From Cystobacter fuscus DSM 2262 (GTDB lineage Bacteria; Myxococcota; Myxococcia; Myxococcales; Myxococcaceae): a stretch of DNA of 64,000 bases. The position numbers were made by a program, and so were the translations under genes. The stretch spans positions 310,001 to 374,000 of the forward strand of contig NZ_ANAH02000010.1 of the NCBI RefSeq assembly GCF_000335475.2, read 5' to 3'. Shown one piece after another: positions 32,788 to 45,767 of this stretch. Every line of letters begins with the position of its first letter. The stretch's first letter is position 1. The notes under the pieces are model-generated. The model did not search any database. It was not told the origin of the DNA and saw nothing but the letters and a program-made list of their open reading frames with translations.

Positions 32788-33213
32788 ATGACCGTGCAGA
32801 ACATCTCCATTGGTGCTACTCAGCCGACGTACGAGCCCCCGGCTCCCCCCCCCGCCAATCCCACGGCCGTCGCCATGCCCGAGCTCACGCCGGGCGAAAC
32901 CGTGGTATTCGCCCTGGACCTGAAGCAGAGAACAGACACCGTCACGGTGACGCTCACCCCGAGCTGGCCCTTCGAGGAGAAGGCCTCCGATGCGAAGGTG
33001 AACGTCTTCTCCCTCGATGGCTCCAGTGAGAACACCGCCAGCAGGACGCTGACCGTCAAGTCCGACGCCTCTGGAAAATACCAGTTCACCGCGGTGCCCG
33101 TGCCCGAGAACAGGCCGAGCATCGGCGGCGAGAGCCCCGTACAGCCGGGAACGGTCTCCGGAGACCTGGATGTCACCCCACCGCAGCCGCCGCGCGAGCC
33201 GGACACCCGCTGA
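32788..33213 (+). CDS. Orphan protein, Pro-rich ends with a beta-sandwich-like core
   Basis: A 141-residue protein from ATG 32788 (MTVQNISIGATQ). No signal peptide or membrane helix. The middle (about 30-105) alternates strands: GETVVFALDLKQRTDTVTVT, KVNVFSLDGSSENTASRTLT, SGKYQFTAVPV. Both ends are Pro-rich (YEPPAPPPANP, TPPQPPREPDTR). No family recognised. It lies downstream of the TGACATGTCA array, which may control it. The following kinase gene is convergent. Confidence 0.6.
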   Translation: MTVQNISIGATQPTYEPPAPPPANPTAVAMPELTPGETVVFALDLKQRTDTVTVTLTPSWPFEEKASDAKVNVFSLDGSSENTASRTLTVKSDASGKYQFTAVPVPENRPSIGGESPVQPGTVSGDLDVTPPQPPREPDTR

Positions 33214-33239
33214 GCGTCGTGACGTGGGCCATTCCCGGG

Positions 33240-36884
<3,645 letters not shown>

Positions 36885-36931
36885 CCGCCGAGCATAGAGG
36901 GTGGGCCGAGCCCGGCGAAATGGGGGGCGTC

Positions 36932-37648
36932 TCAGAGGCGGCCGACGAGACCGAGCAGCACCCGGGGTGACACGTCCAGCGCCGTCGTGGTGACTCCCAC
37001 GGTTCCCGTCACCACGAAGGCGGAGCCCACGCCCACTCCCGCGCCCACGTTCGCGTGCAATGCGCCCGGCTCCTCGCCGAGGGGCTTCAGGTAGTAGGCG
37101 TCGCCTTGCAACAGCAGTCGGTACCCGAGCGGATGGTCCGCGGCGAGTCCCACGAGGTAGTCGTCCGGTGCGTCCCGGGTCGCCCGATAGGCCACGTTGC
37201 CGTGCAGCCGTGTCTGGCCGAACTGCTTCGTCGCCAGCACCGAGGCCTCCGCGCTGATTCCCTCCTCACCCTGGGGGCCGAGCACCTCGCCGCGCAGCGC
37301 CAGTTGGGGCAGCACCCGCTGCTCCTCGACGAGCTGGCCCACGGCATGGACGCCCAACGTCCCCGTGGTGCCTTCCCGTGCGCCGGCGGGGTTGTGCACC
37401 TCCGCCCCTGCTCCCAGCTCCACCTTCCACGGCGTACCCACCCGGAGCTGGGGATGGAGGACGAAGCCCGCCTCGCCTTCCTTCGTCCGGTTGGCCACCG
37501 ACACCTCGCCCAGCACCTGACGCTCCTCCAGGGGACTCGCGTTCTGCACCACCAGCGCGTCCGTGTTGCGCAGCAACTCCAGGGTCTCCTCCGGCCCGGT
37601 CGCCCCCAGGCTGGCCATCGTCAGCAGCACCATCAGCGGTTGCGGCAT
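36932..37648 (-). CDS. Putative exported beta-barrel-like protein
   Basis: A 238-residue protein; ATG 37648 follows GGGGAGGACGGA. N-terminus MPQPLMVLLTMASLGATG looks like a short signal peptide. The rest is alternating amphipathic strands (FVLHPQLRVGTPWKVELGAGAEV, LPQLALRGEVLGPQGEEGISA, RLHGNVAYRATRDAPDDYLVG, YRLLLQGDAYYLKPL) ending in VSPRVLLGLVGRL, whose terminal Leu is compatible with an outer-membrane barrel. No family recognised. It starts divergently from the next kinase gene. Confidence 0.65.
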   Translation of the reverse strand: MPQPLMVLLTMASLGATGPEETLELLRNTDALVVQNASPLEERQVLGEVSVANRTKEGEAGFVLHPQLRVGTPWKVELGAGAEVHNPAGAREGTTGTLGVHAVGQLVEEQRVLPQLALRGEVLGPQGEEGISAEASVLATKQFGQTRLHGNVAYRATRDAPDDYLVGLAADHPLGYRLLLQGDAYYLKPLGEEPGALHANVGAGVGVGSAFVVTGTVGVTTTALDVSPRVLLGLVGRL

Positions 37649-37833
37649 TCCGTCCTCCCCTCGCGCCGAACATGGGTCCCAGGGGGGCTTCCAGCAAGGC
37701 AGGGCCGCCATGCTCGGCTGCTCCTCGTGACTTCCGATTTCACGGAGCGTGAGCGCTTCCGGGCCCGTGACCCTCGACGGGCATGGTATTTTTCCAGGTC
37801 GCTCGGGGGGCTTCGCTTCATCGAGCGCACATC

Positions 37834-40800
37834 ATGGACAACGACAAAACGGCTCCCTCCGCGCCCGGGTTGGACCTCGAGAGGCTCTCCCGGGGCACGG
37901 TCATCGCCGAGCGCTTCGCGATCGAGCACCTGGCGGGACGTGGCGGCATGGGCGTTGTCTACCGGGCCCAGGATGGAGTCTCGGGCCGGCCGGTGGCCCT
38001 CAAGTTGTTGCAGGCGCTCGGCTCTCCGGAGTCCGCCTTCCGCTTCAACCGCGAGGCCCTGCTGATGGAGGGGCTGCATCACCCGGGGCTCGTCGCCCAC
38101 GTGGCCCATGGCGCCACCGAGCGCGGCCAGCCCTTCCTGGCGATGGAGTGGCTCGAGGGCGAGGAGCTCGCGCGGCGCCTGGCGCGTGAGCCGCTGAGCC
38201 TTCCGGACACGCTCGCCCTGCTGCGCCGGGCCGCCGAGGCCCTGGCCCATGCGCACCAGCAGGGCATCGTCCACCGCGATATCAAGCCCTCCAACCTCTT
38301 CCTGCGCGCGGGCCGCCCCGAGGACGTGGTGGTGCTGGACTTCGGCCTCGCGCGCTACGCGGTGCCCACGATCATGGGCGTGACGGGCTCGAGCACCGTC
38401 GTGGGTACTCCGGGGTACATGGCGCCGGAGCAGGCCTCCAGCCAGCCGGAGATTCCTCCCGCCGCGGATGTCTTCTCGCTGGGGTGCGTGCTGTACGAGT
38501 GCCTCACGGGCCAGCCGCCCTTCGCCGCGCCCCACTTCGCCGCCGCCCTGGCGAAGATCCTCTTCGCCGACCCCGCCCCCCTGCACGCGCTGCGTCCCGG
38601 ACTGCCCATGGGCCTGCAGGTGCTGGTGGATCGCATGCTGGCCAAGGATCCCAAGCGGCGGCTGCCGGACGCATCCGCCCTGCTCGACGCCCTGACGACG
38701 TTGGAGTCCGTCCCGTCGTTGTCGCGGCCCCAGGCGGAGGAGGGCCCCGAGCGCGCCAGCCTGACCCAAGCCGCCCAGGAAGTCGTGAGCGTGCTGCTGG
38801 TGTCTTTTCCCCGCCCGGCGCACGGAGTGGAGCTCACCCATGACGTGGTGGCGCGCGACTCGCTGCGCGCCATGCTCGTGCCTCATGGCGCACAGGTGGA
38901 GCTGCTGGCGGATGGCTCGCTGGTGGTCACGCTGGCGCTGGAGCGGGGCACGGCCACGGACCAGGCGGCGCTGGCGGCGCGGTGCGCGCTGCGCTTCAAG
39001 GAGCGCTGGCCCGAGGCCGTGGTGGTGCTGGTCACGGGGCTGGGGGTGCTCCAGGAGCGGCGGCCGGTGGGCGCCGCGATGGAGCGGGCGGGCCGGTTGC
39101 TGCGGAGGATGAGCCGGGCGGACTCGTCCCGGGTGGCGATGGACGAGGTGACAGCGGGGCTGCTGGGCGCGGGCTTCCAACTGGAGCGCATGGACTCCGG
39201 CACCTTCGTGCTGCGAGGGGAGCAGTCGGGCGCGGATGCGTCTCGGCCCCTGCTGGGCAGGCCCACGCCATGCGTGGGCCGGGAGCGGGAGCTGGCCCTG
39301 CTGGAGCTCACCTTCAACGAGTGCGTGGAGGAGCCCACCGCGCGCGCGGTGCTGGTGACGGCGCCCGCGGGCGTGGGCAAGTCCCGGTTGCGCCACGAAT
39401 TCCTGCGCCGCCTCGAGCAGCGGGAGTCTCCACCCCTGGTGCTGGTGGGGCGGGGCGATCCGATGAGCCGGGGCACGTCGTATGGCCTGCTGGGCATGGC
39501 GTTGCGGGGGCTGTGCGGCGTCGTGGACGCGCAGCCTCCGGAGGAGCAGCGCGCGCGCTTGTCCCAGCGCATCGCCCGGCACCTGCCACGCGCGCGGGAG
39601 CTGGGGACGGTGGAGTTCCTGGGGGAGCTGTGCGCCATCCCCTTCGACGAGCAGGCCCATCCCCACCTGCGCCCGGCGCGCAGCGATCCCCGGTTGATGA
39701 GCAGCCAGATGGGCCGTGCGCTGCAGTCCTTCCTGGAGGCCGAGTGCGCCCACCAGCCGGTGGTGCTGGTGTTGGAGGACCTGCACTGGAGCGACGCGTT
39801 GACGGTGCGCTACGTGGACGAGGCGCTGCGGGAGCTGGCCGAGCGGCCCTTCCTGGTGCTGGCGTTGGCGCGGCCCGAGGTGCGGGAGTTGTTTCCCCAA
39901 CTGTGGGCCCGGCGTCTGCAGGAGGTGCCGCTACACGGCTTGAGCCGCAAGGCCGGCGAGCGGCTGGTGCGCGAGGTGCTCGGCGCCGGGGTGCCGGACG
40001 CCCTGGTGCGGCGCCTGGTGGAGCTGTCCGATGGCAACGCGCTCTTCCTGGAGGAACTCATCCGCATGGCGGACGAGGGACGCGGAACGGAGGCGCCGGA
40101 GACGGTGCTCGCGGTGCTCCAGTCGCGCCTGACGCGCATGGCGCCCGGAGCGCGTCAGGTGCTGATGGCGGCCAGCATCTTCGGCCGGTCCTTCTGGTCG
40201 GGCGGGGTGGCCGCGCTGCTGGGCCCCGCGATGGAGCGGGAGACGCTGGCGCTCCACCTGCGCGAGTTCGTGGCGCAGGAGCTCATCGAGCCGCGCTCCG
40301 ACAGCCGCCTGCCCTCCGAGGACGAGTACCGCTTCCGCCACGCGCTCGTGCGGGACGCGGCCCATGGGTTGGTGCCCGAGGGCTATCTCCCCGAGGGTCA
40401 CCGGCTGGCGGGCACCTGGCTGGAACAGATGGGCGAGGGGGATGCGCTGGTCCTCGCCACGCACCACCACCTGGGCCAGCAGCCCGAGCGGGCGCTCTTC
40501 TTCTACACACAGGCCGCCGAGCGGCTCTTCGATCTGTACGACCTGCCGGGGACGATGCGCTGCGTGGAGGCGGCGCTGGCGTGTGGCGCCGAGGGCGGCG
40601 AGTTCGTCCAACTGCGTGCGCTGCAATCCATGGTGGCCTTCTGGTCGGATGATCTCTCCAGGTCCCTGGCGCTCGGCGCGGAGGGGGTGGACGCGCTGGA
40701 GGCCGGCGGCCGGCTGTGGTGCTGGCTGGTGGGCGGACAGATCTTCGGTGCCACCTACCTGGGCCTGAATCCGGTGCGGGCGGCGCGCCTGAACGAGCAG

Positions 40801-41820
40801 CTCTGGCGCACCCGTCCGGACTCCAAGGCGGGCGGCGCCTACACCTGGGCCATCGCCTGTCGCGGGCTCTCGCTCGTCTTCTCCGGCGCGCGTGGGGAAC
40901 TGGAGGACTGGCTTGGCCGGATGCGGCGGGAGGCCGGGGATGGAATCGCGCGAGGGTGGACGCACTACATGGATGGCTTCTTCCACCACCTCTTCGAGGC
41001 CGCGCCCTGGCGTGCCCTGCTCCTGGCCGAACAGGGCACGCGGGAGTTTCGCGAACTGGGCCTGGAGCGCGACGCGCTCATCCAGCAGACCTTGTCGGGG
41101 CTGACGCTGGGTGCGTTGGGGGATGTGAGCGGCGCCGTGGCGCGGATGCGCGAGGTGCTGGGGGCGGGCCGCGCGCTGGAGGCCCATCTCGCGGTGGGCG
41201 GGGCCCAGCAGTACATGACGCTGGTGCTGGTGCGCAGCCCGGACCCCGAGCACCTGCGGGAGGCCGAGGCCCTGGCGCGAGGGTGGGTGGACATCGAGGA
41301 CGCCTACGCCTTCCGGCGGGGGATGGCGCACGCGGTGCTGGCCCAGGTGAGGGCGCGCGAGGGCCATCTGTCCGAGGCCGAGGTCCACGCCCGGCAGGCG
41401 TGTGCGCTGCTGACGACGTACCGGGCCGACGTCATCTACGCGCGCGGCATCCTCAGCGCCCTCCTGCTCGCTCGGGGCAACGCCCTGGAGGCGCGGGAGG
41501 TGGCGGCGCTCGGGATCCGGGAGTTGGAGGAGTCTCGCGGCCAGGGCGTGTACGCGGTGTCCATCCGTCTGGCATTGGCGGAGGCGTGCTTCGGATTGGG
41601 CGAGGGCGCGCGGGCGGAGGCCGCCCTGCGCGCGGCCCTGCGCTGCGTCTGGGTTCGCGCCCGGGACATTCCCGACGCGGACCTCCGTGAGCGCTTCCTG
41701 CTCCAGATCTCCGAGAATGCTCGCACGCTGGCGCTGGCCCGCGAGTGCTGGGGCGAGGACGGGCTCCGGGCGGAGCGGGCCGCCTGGGAGGAGGAGGTGG
41801 CGGGAACTGGACGGGTTTGA
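37834..41820 (+). CDS. Ser/Thr kinase fused to AAA-type ATPase and TPR region
   Basis: A 1328-residue soluble signalling protein. The kinase domain (about 25-295) has LAGRGGMGVVYRA, VALKLL, HRDIKPSNLFL, DFGLARYA and MAPEQAS. Residues about 325-460 (VVSVLLVSFPRP, VARDSLRAMLVPHGAQVELL, VVLVTGLGV) resemble a degenerate class III cyclase fold without catalytic Asp. A STAND/AAA ATPase follows from about 490: Walker A APAGVGKSRLRHEF, Walker B VVLVLEDLHWSD. The C-terminal 450 residues are TPR-like helices. This PknB-AAA-TPR layout is common in myxobacteria. No transmembrane segment. Partners unknown. Confidence 0.9.
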   Translation: MDNDKTAPSAPGLDLERLSRGTVIAERFAIEHLAGRGGMGVVYRAQDGVSGRPVALKLLQALGSPESAFRFNREALLMEGLHHPGLVAHVAHGATERGQPFLAMEWLEGEELARRLAREPLSLPDTLALLRRAAEALAHAHQQGIVHRDIKPSNLFLRAGRPEDVVVLDFGLARYAVPTIMGVTGSSTVVGTPGYMAPEQASSQPEIPPAADVFSLGCVLYECLTGQPPFAAPHFAAALAKILFADPAPLHALRPGLPMGLQVLVDRMLAKDPKRRLPDASALLDALTTLESVPSLSRPQAEEGPERASLTQAAQEVVSVLLVSFPRPAHGVELTHDVVARDSLRAMLVPHGAQVELLADGSLVVTLALERGTATDQAALAARCALRFKERWPEAVVVLVTGLGVLQERRPVGAAMERAGRLLRRMSRADSSRVAMDEVTAGLLGAGFQLERMDSGTFVLRGEQSGADASRPLLGRPTPCVGRERELALLELTFNECVEEPTARAVLVTAPAGVGKSRLRHEFLRRLEQRESPPLVLVGRGDPMSRGTSYGLLGMALRGLCGVVDAQPPEEQRARLSQRIARHLPRARELGTVEFLGELCAIPFDEQAHPHLRPARSDPRLMSSQMGRALQSFLEAECAHQPVVLVLEDLHWSDALTVRYVDEALRELAERPFLVLALARPEVRELFPQLWARRLQEVPLHGLSRKAGERLVREVLGAGVPDALVRRLVELSDGNALFLEELIRMADEGRGTEAPETVLAVLQSRLTRMAPGARQVLMAASIFGRSFWSGGVAALLGPAMERETLALHLREFVAQELIEPRSDSRLPSEDEYRFRHALVRDAAHGLVPEGYLPEGHRLAGTWLEQMGEGDALVLATHHHLGQQPERALFFYTQAAERLFDLYDLPGTMRCVEAALACGAEGGEFVQLRALQSMVAFWSDDLSRSLALGAEGVDALEAGGRLWCWLVGGQIFGATYLGLNPVRAARLNEQLWRTRPDSKAGGAYTWAIACRGLSLVFSGARGELEDWLGRMRREAGDGIARGWTHYMDGFFHHLFEAAPWRALLLAEQGTREFRELGLERDALIQQTLSGLTLGALGDVSGAVARMREVLGAGRALEAHLAVGGAQQYMTLVLVRSPDPEHLREAEALARGWVDIEDAYAFRRGMAHAVLAQVRAREGHLSEAEVHARQACALLTTYRADVIYARGILSALLLARGNALEAREVAALGIRELEESRGQGVYAVSIRLALAEACFGLGEGARAEAALRAALRCVWVRARDIPDADLRERFLLQISENARTLALARECWGEDGLRAERAAWEEEVAGTGRV

Positions 41821-41939
41821 TCGCCTGGGTGGGCTTCCGGGCGGGCGAGCCCCCGCCGTGCCCGTCCGCCGGCCGCTACCGCTCCTCCGCTCGCATGAGC
41901 ATCCCTCTCTTCACGACAGGGGATGACAGGAGAGGCTTC

Positions 41940-42488
41940 ATGCGGAAGACAGGAATGACGCGGCTGCTGCTCGGTGCGCTCGCCGGGGCGGCGATGCTCG
42001 CGGGATGCGATGACAACGGACGCTCCTGGGCGATGGTGGCCCCGGACGACTACATGTCTGTCCCGGGCCACCAGGCGAATGATCCTCGCAACCGAGGCTC
42101 CACCACCGGTCTGCCCCGGCACCTGCCCGAGGCCTCTCCGGAATCGCGCGACGCGGACGTGCCGGAAGGCTCGGCGTCGGGAGGCGCGGGCATCACCCGG
42201 GCGACGGCTCCGGCCGAGCCCCAGGGCAAGCAGAACGACGAGTGGTTGAAGCAGGACCTGCGGGTTGCCTATCCGCCTCCGCCCTTCGAGGCCCGGGTGG
42301 CCCAGGAACTGGGCACGGGCAAGCCGCTCAAGGCCAACGCCCAGGGCGTCTGGGTGCAGGGCATCTACGCGGTGGAGGTGGCCTCGGGGGTCACCCAGGC
42401 CGTGGCTCCCGAGAGCGCGGGCTACCAGCCGCAGCCACAGACGCCGGGCAACTTCTCGACGCCCAACAGCTCGCCCCGTCCCCACTGA
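41940..42488 (+). CDS. Lipoprotein of unknown function
   Basis: A 182-residue protein. ATG 41940 has GACAGGAGAGG upstream. Lipoprotein signal LAGAAMLAGC (Cys about 23). The mature part is disordered-looking, rich in Pro, Gly, Ala, with a short conserved-looking stretch (RVAYPPPPFEARVAQELGT, ANAQGVWVQGIYAVEVASG) near the middle and a Pro/Ser/Thr tail. No family recognised. Followed in the same direction by another lipoprotein gene. Confidence 0.65.
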   Translation: MRKTGMTRLLLGALAGAAMLAGCDDNGRSWAMVAPDDYMSVPGHQANDPRNRGSTTGLPRHLPEASPESRDADVPEGSASGGAGITRATAPAEPQGKQNDEWLKQDLRVAYPPPPFEARVAQELGTGKPLKANAQGVWVQGIYAVEVASGVTQAVAPESAGYQPQPQTPGNFSTPNSSPRPH

Positions 42489-42676
42489 GGGGCCGCCGTG
42501 CTCGGGCGGAGTCCGACATGGGACCTCGGGAAGGCCAGGCAGACGCGCGGGCGTCCGCCGGCCGCCCGTCCGGTGGCCTGGAATGAATCCGGTGCTCACT
42601 CTGGACGAAGGGGCACGAGGCCGTGGCGGAGCACGCGCACGGGATGAATCAACCACGAACGATTCCTGGAGACGAC

Positions 42677-43132
42677 ATGCGCAACAATGGCTTCAAGTGG
42701 ATGGTGTGGGGAGTGCTGGCCTCGGCGGCGGCGGGAGTCGTGGGGTGCGCCAAGCTGCCGCAACAGGCGGGAAACGATTCCTACCAGCCGGGTTTCACGC
42801 GAGACCCCAAGGTGTCCCTCTACAACGGCACCATCCAGCAGATTCCCACCAGCATCGATCCCCGGACTCCGGACAAGCAGGGGACGCCCAATCGCACCCT
42901 GCTGATGGATGAGGGAGAGCGCGCCCTGCGCGGACAGCGTCAGTCCAAGAACGAGGAGATTGGAATGGGCGGCAGTGGCCCCTCTCCGCTCCCGGGCACG
43001 ACGCCCTACCTGAACCTGGGCGCCACGGGCAGCGTGATCGCCCCGACCAACCAGATGCCCGCGGCGCAAAGCCTCCCATCGGGCAGCGACCAGCCCACGC
43101 CCATCTATCCGAGCGTCCAGCTCAAGAAGTGA
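42677..43132 (+). CDS. Lipoprotein of unknown function
   Basis: A 151-residue protein starting at ATG 42677 (MRNNGFKWMVWG). Signal with lipobox GVVGC (Cys about 24), followed by KLPQQAGNDSYQPGFTRDPK, RTLLMDEGERALRGQRQSK and a low-complexity Pro/Gly/Ser tail ending in VQLKK. It shares composition with the preceding lipoprotein and probably forms a two-gene unit with it. No function can be assigned. Confidence 0.65.
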   Translation: MRNNGFKWMVWGVLASAAAGVVGCAKLPQQAGNDSYQPGFTRDPKVSLYNGTIQQIPTSIDPRTPDKQGTPNRTLLMDEGERALRGQRQSKNEEIGMGGSGPSPLPGTTPYLNLGATGSVIAPTNQMPAAQSLPSGSDQPTPIYPSVQLKK

Positions 43133-43173
43133 ATCCAACTCCGGTGGCGTGCCCGTGAAGTAGCCAGCGGGCT

Positions 43174-44283
43174 TCAGGTCCGGCGGGACGCCAGCATCAC
43201 CTCGGTGGGATCCTTCCCGCTGAAGGAGCTGGCGAGCCCGTGGGCGAGCGCGCGGTGCTGCTCGTCGCCGAGCGTGGCGAGCCGATCCTCGGGGCCATGG
43301 GCGAAGCGCGACTCGAGCCGGGCCAGGCGGCGGTGGGCCTCGGCGATGCGCTCGCGGGGGACGCGGCCGGACTCCACCGCGCGCACCAGCGCCTCGATGG
43401 CGCGGCGCTGCACGTCCGCCTGGTGGCACACGAGGAACAGATCCACTCCGGCCAGCGTGCCCTGCACCGCGGCCTCCTCCACCGAGTAGTGGTCCGCGAT
43501 GGCCTTCATCTCCAGGTCATCGCTCACCAGCACCCCGTCGAAGCCCAGCTCCTCGCGCAGCAGGCCGTTGAGCGCGCGGGGGCTCATGGTGGCGGGCACC
43601 TTCGGATCGAGCGCGTCGAAGAGCACGTGGGCCGTCATCAGGGACGCGAGCCCTGCCTGGGCGAAGGCGCGGAAGGGCACCAGCTCCACGCGGCGCAGGC
43701 GCTCCAGGTCATGCGGCAGCCGGGGCAGGGTGAGGTGGCTGTCCGTGGTGGTGTCGCCGTGTCCCGGGAAGTGCTTGCCGCACGAGGCCACGCCGCCGGC
43801 CTCGAGTCCCCGCGCCAGGGCCACGCCCAGGCGCGCCACCTCGTCCGGGTCCCGGCTGAAGCTGCGGTCGCCGATGACGGGGTTGGTGGGGTTGGTGTCC
43901 ACGTCCAGCACGGGGGCGAAGTCCCAGTCGAAGCCCACCGCGCGCAGCTCGTGCGCGAGCAGCCGTCCCACGCGCTCGATGAGGGCGAGGTCCTGTCGCT
44001 GGCCCAGCTCGCGCATGGAGGGCAGGGTGGTGAAGGGCTCACCCCGGAGCCGCGCCACCCGGCCGCCCTCCTGGTCCACGGAGAGGATGAAGGGGCGGCC
44101 CGCGCGGGATTTGATCTCCCGGCACAGGGCGGCCGTCTCCTGGGCCGTGCCCACGTTGCGCTTGAAGAGGATGGCGCCGAAGAGGCCGTCGTCCATCAGC
44201 CTGGCGAAGTCGTCATCGATGCGGGGGCCGGGAAAGCCCACCATGAAGAGCCGGGCGCAGTCGCGGTAGAGGGCGTTGCTCAT
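43174..44283 (-). CDS. nagZ: Beta-N-acetylhexosaminidase, GH3 (NagZ-like)
   Basis: A 369-residue GH3 enzyme of the NagZ type, which removes N-acetylglucosamine from peptidoglycan fragments during wall recycling. Motifs: FILSVDQEGGRVARLRG (about 62-78), FDWDFAPVLDVDTNP, KHFPGHGDTTTDSHLTLP (the acid/base His-Asp loop) and the nucleophile Asp in VLVSDDLEMKA. No signal peptide, so it is cytoplasmic like enterobacterial NagZ. It is divergent from the Crp/Fnr gene. Confidence 0.93.
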   Translation of the reverse strand: MSNALYRDCARLFMVGFPGPRIDDDFARLMDDGLFGAILFKRNVGTAQETAALCREIKSRAGRPFILSVDQEGGRVARLRGEPFTTLPSMRELGQRQDLALIERVGRLLAHELRAVGFDWDFAPVLDVDTNPTNPVIGDRSFSRDPDEVARLGVALARGLEAGGVASCGKHFPGHGDTTTDSHLTLPRLPHDLERLRRVELVPFRAFAQAGLASLMTAHVLFDALDPKVPATMSPRALNGLLREELGFDGVLVSDDLEMKAIADHYSVEEAAVQGTLAGVDLFLVCHQADVQRRAIEALVRAVESGRVPRERIAEAHRRLARLESRFAHGPEDRLATLGDEQHRALAHGLASSFSGKDPTEVMLASRRT

Positions 44284-44386
44284 AGGGGCGGCACTGTCTC
44301 ATGCCCCCAGGGCCCTGGGCAGGGGAGAACCCGCCACCTGTCCTCCGCTCGTCATGGCCCGTGGGAGGGCGGACAGGGGAGCGGGG

Positions 44387-44411
44387 ACGGGTTCGATTCC
44401 CGTCGGGGACA
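44387..44411 (+). other. tRNA-like T-arm and 3' acceptor fragment
   Basis: ACGGG-TTCGATT-CCCGT (44387-44403) has the exact geometry of a tRNA T-arm, followed by a 7-nt acceptor-like strand CGGGGAC and a discriminator A (44411). I could not find a matching 5' acceptor or an anticodon arm upstream, so this is not a complete tRNA. Either a tRNA 3'-end remnant (for example an attachment-site scar) or chance. Confidence 0.35.
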
Positions 44412-44419
44412 ACCTGGGA

Positions 44420-44458
44420 AGCCCAGCAATCTCAAGGGGTTGCTGGGCTTTTTCTTTT
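44420..44458 (+). terminator. Intrinsic terminator without an upstream plus-strand gene
   Basis: AGCCCAGCAA (44420-44429) pairs with TTGCTGGGCT (44440-44449), followed by TTTTCTTTTC. This is a textbook intrinsic terminator on the plus strand, yet it lies in the gap between two divergent genes, just after the tRNA-like T-arm. It implies a short plus-strand RNA in 44284-44420. Confidence 0.75.
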
Positions 44459-44518
44459 CGGGCCACGTCCGCCGACTCGGTGGGATGATGGGGCTCCCGC
44501 CGGTCGCGCCGTGCTCTC

Positions 44519-45124
44519 ATGAAACACAAGCTCGTCGACTACTTCCGCCGCATCTCTCCTCTGTCGGACGAGGAAGCCCAGGCCATCCTGGACAGCATGG
44601 TGGTGAAGACCTGTCCGAAAGGCACGCACCTGCTCATGGCGGGCCAGGTCTGCACCGAGGCCTACTTCGTCCTCCAGGGCTGCGTCCGCCAGTACTACGT
44701 CGTCGACGGTGAGGAGCGGAGCAACGGGTTCTTCACCGAGGACGAATGGGTCCTCTCGATTCACAGCATGATGAACCAGACCCCGGCGGATCACTTCCTG
44801 GTCTGCGCGGAAGACACCACGATGGTGGCGGGCACCGGGCAACGCGAGGGGGACCTGTATCGACGCTTCCCTCGCTTCGAGAGCATCTCCCGGATGGTGA
44901 TGCAGAGGGTCCTGGCGGACCAGCAGGAGCGGTTCGCATCCTATCTCACCGATACCCCGGAGCAGCGCTACCTCAAGCTCTCGAAGACGCGGCCGGACAT
45001 CCTCCAGCGGATTCCCCAGTACCAGCTGGCCAGCTACATCGGCGTGAAGCCCGAGTCGCTGAGCCGGATCCGAAAGCGTATCGCCACGCGCGGCAAGCCG
45101 GCTACGCCGCGACGGAAGGTGTGA
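44519..45124 (+). CDS. Crp/Fnr-family transcriptional regulator
   Basis: A 201-residue regulator. Residues about 5-115 form a cyclic-nucleotide-binding-like beta-barrel (CPKGTHLLMAGQVCTEAYFVL, GCVRQYYVVDGEERSNGFF); the phosphate-binding Arg-Ala signature is absent, so ligand binding is doubtful. The C-terminal helix-turn-helix is QLASYIGVKPESLSRIRKRI. This matches the subgroup that often sits beside DUF4386 genes. Its end overlaps the convergent DUF4386 gene by 23 bp. Confidence 0.85.
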   Translation: MKHKLVDYFRRISPLSDEEAQAILDSMVVKTCPKGTHLLMAGQVCTEAYFVLQGCVRQYYVVDGEERSNGFFTEDEWVLSIHSMMNQTPADHFLVCAEDTTMVAGTGQREGDLYRRFPRFESISRMVMQRVLADQQERFASYLTDTPEQRYLKLSKTRPDILQRIPQYQLASYIGVKPESLSRIRKRIATRGKPATPRRKV

Positions 45125-45767
45125 TTGTCCGGAACCCCTTGGCGATGAGCCAGCCGCCGAGCAACAGCTCGAACAGGCCCCCGGGCCCGGAGAAGAGGAC
45201 GCCCCACGGCAGCCCGAAGAGCTCGAGCACGGCCCCCAGCGCCAGAAGCCCGTAGCCCACCGCGCCCACCAGCGGGAGCAACGAGGGAAGAAGCCGGGCG
45301 CGGTACAGCGACAGGCAGAACGCCACGCTGCCGGTCCCCAGGATGATCATCGCGAGCTGGTACGCCCAGAAGTTCCCCTTCGAGAGAAGTTTGAACAGGG
45401 TCACCAGCTCCGGCGTCGTCTGCCCTCGCGCGGATTCTCCGAGCTGGAGGATGCACAGAAGGAACACCACTCCGACGATGAGGATCAGCGCCTCCATGAC
45501 TCGCGTGCAGACGTACGCGACGGCGATGCTCGGGCTGCGCGCGCGGAGTATCGGAAAGAACAGCACGCCAATCCCGACGACGGTGATGGAGTTCAACAGG
45601 AGCAGCAGCGCGCCCCCGACGAACGGCGTCCTCTGATCGGCCACCAAGGCCAGGTGCTCCGGCTCCTGCAGGACGGAGGTGACGAGCGCGGTGCCGAGGC
45701 CGTAGGCGAAGAACGGAAGGAGAAAGAGAATTCCCAGGGAGCGGGAGTGCAGGCGGGTGGTGTTCAT
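45102..45767 (-). CDS. DUF4386 membrane protein
   Basis: A 221-residue membrane protein with about six helices (LGILFLLPFFAYGLGTALV, ALLLLLNSITVVGIGVLFF, VMEALILIVGVVFLLCIL, YQLAMIILGTGSVAFCLSLY, LLPLVGAVGYGLLALGAVLEL, GGLFELLLGGWLIAKGF). The pattern, including R(S)LGILF near the start and the FELLLGGWLIAKGF end, matches DUF4386. ATG 45767 follows TGGAG by 9 nt. The adjacent convergent Crp/Fnr gene is a recurring partner of this family. Function unknown. Confidence 0.8.
   Translation of the reverse strand: MNTTRLHSRSLGILFLLPFFAYGLGTALVTSVLQEPEHLALVADQRTPFVGGALLLLLNSITVVGIGVLFFPILRARSPSIAVAYVCTRVMEALILIVGVVFLLCILQLGESARGQTTPELVTLFKLLSKGNFWAYQLAMIILGTGSVAFCLSLYRARLLPSLLPLVGAVGYGLLALGAVLELFGLPWGVLFSGPGGLFELLLGGWLIAKGFRTITPSVAA

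Noticed and set aside
37633-39900. Long minus-strand frame opposite the kinase-AAA gene
   Set aside because: His/Gln/Arg-rich translation with no recognisable fold; shadow of the real kinase.
44340-44411. Complete tRNA gene ending at 44411
   Set aside because: A 5' strand (GTCCTCC) pairs only partly with the acceptor, and the region where the anticodon arm should be (GAGGG...GGGAG) cannot form a stem.
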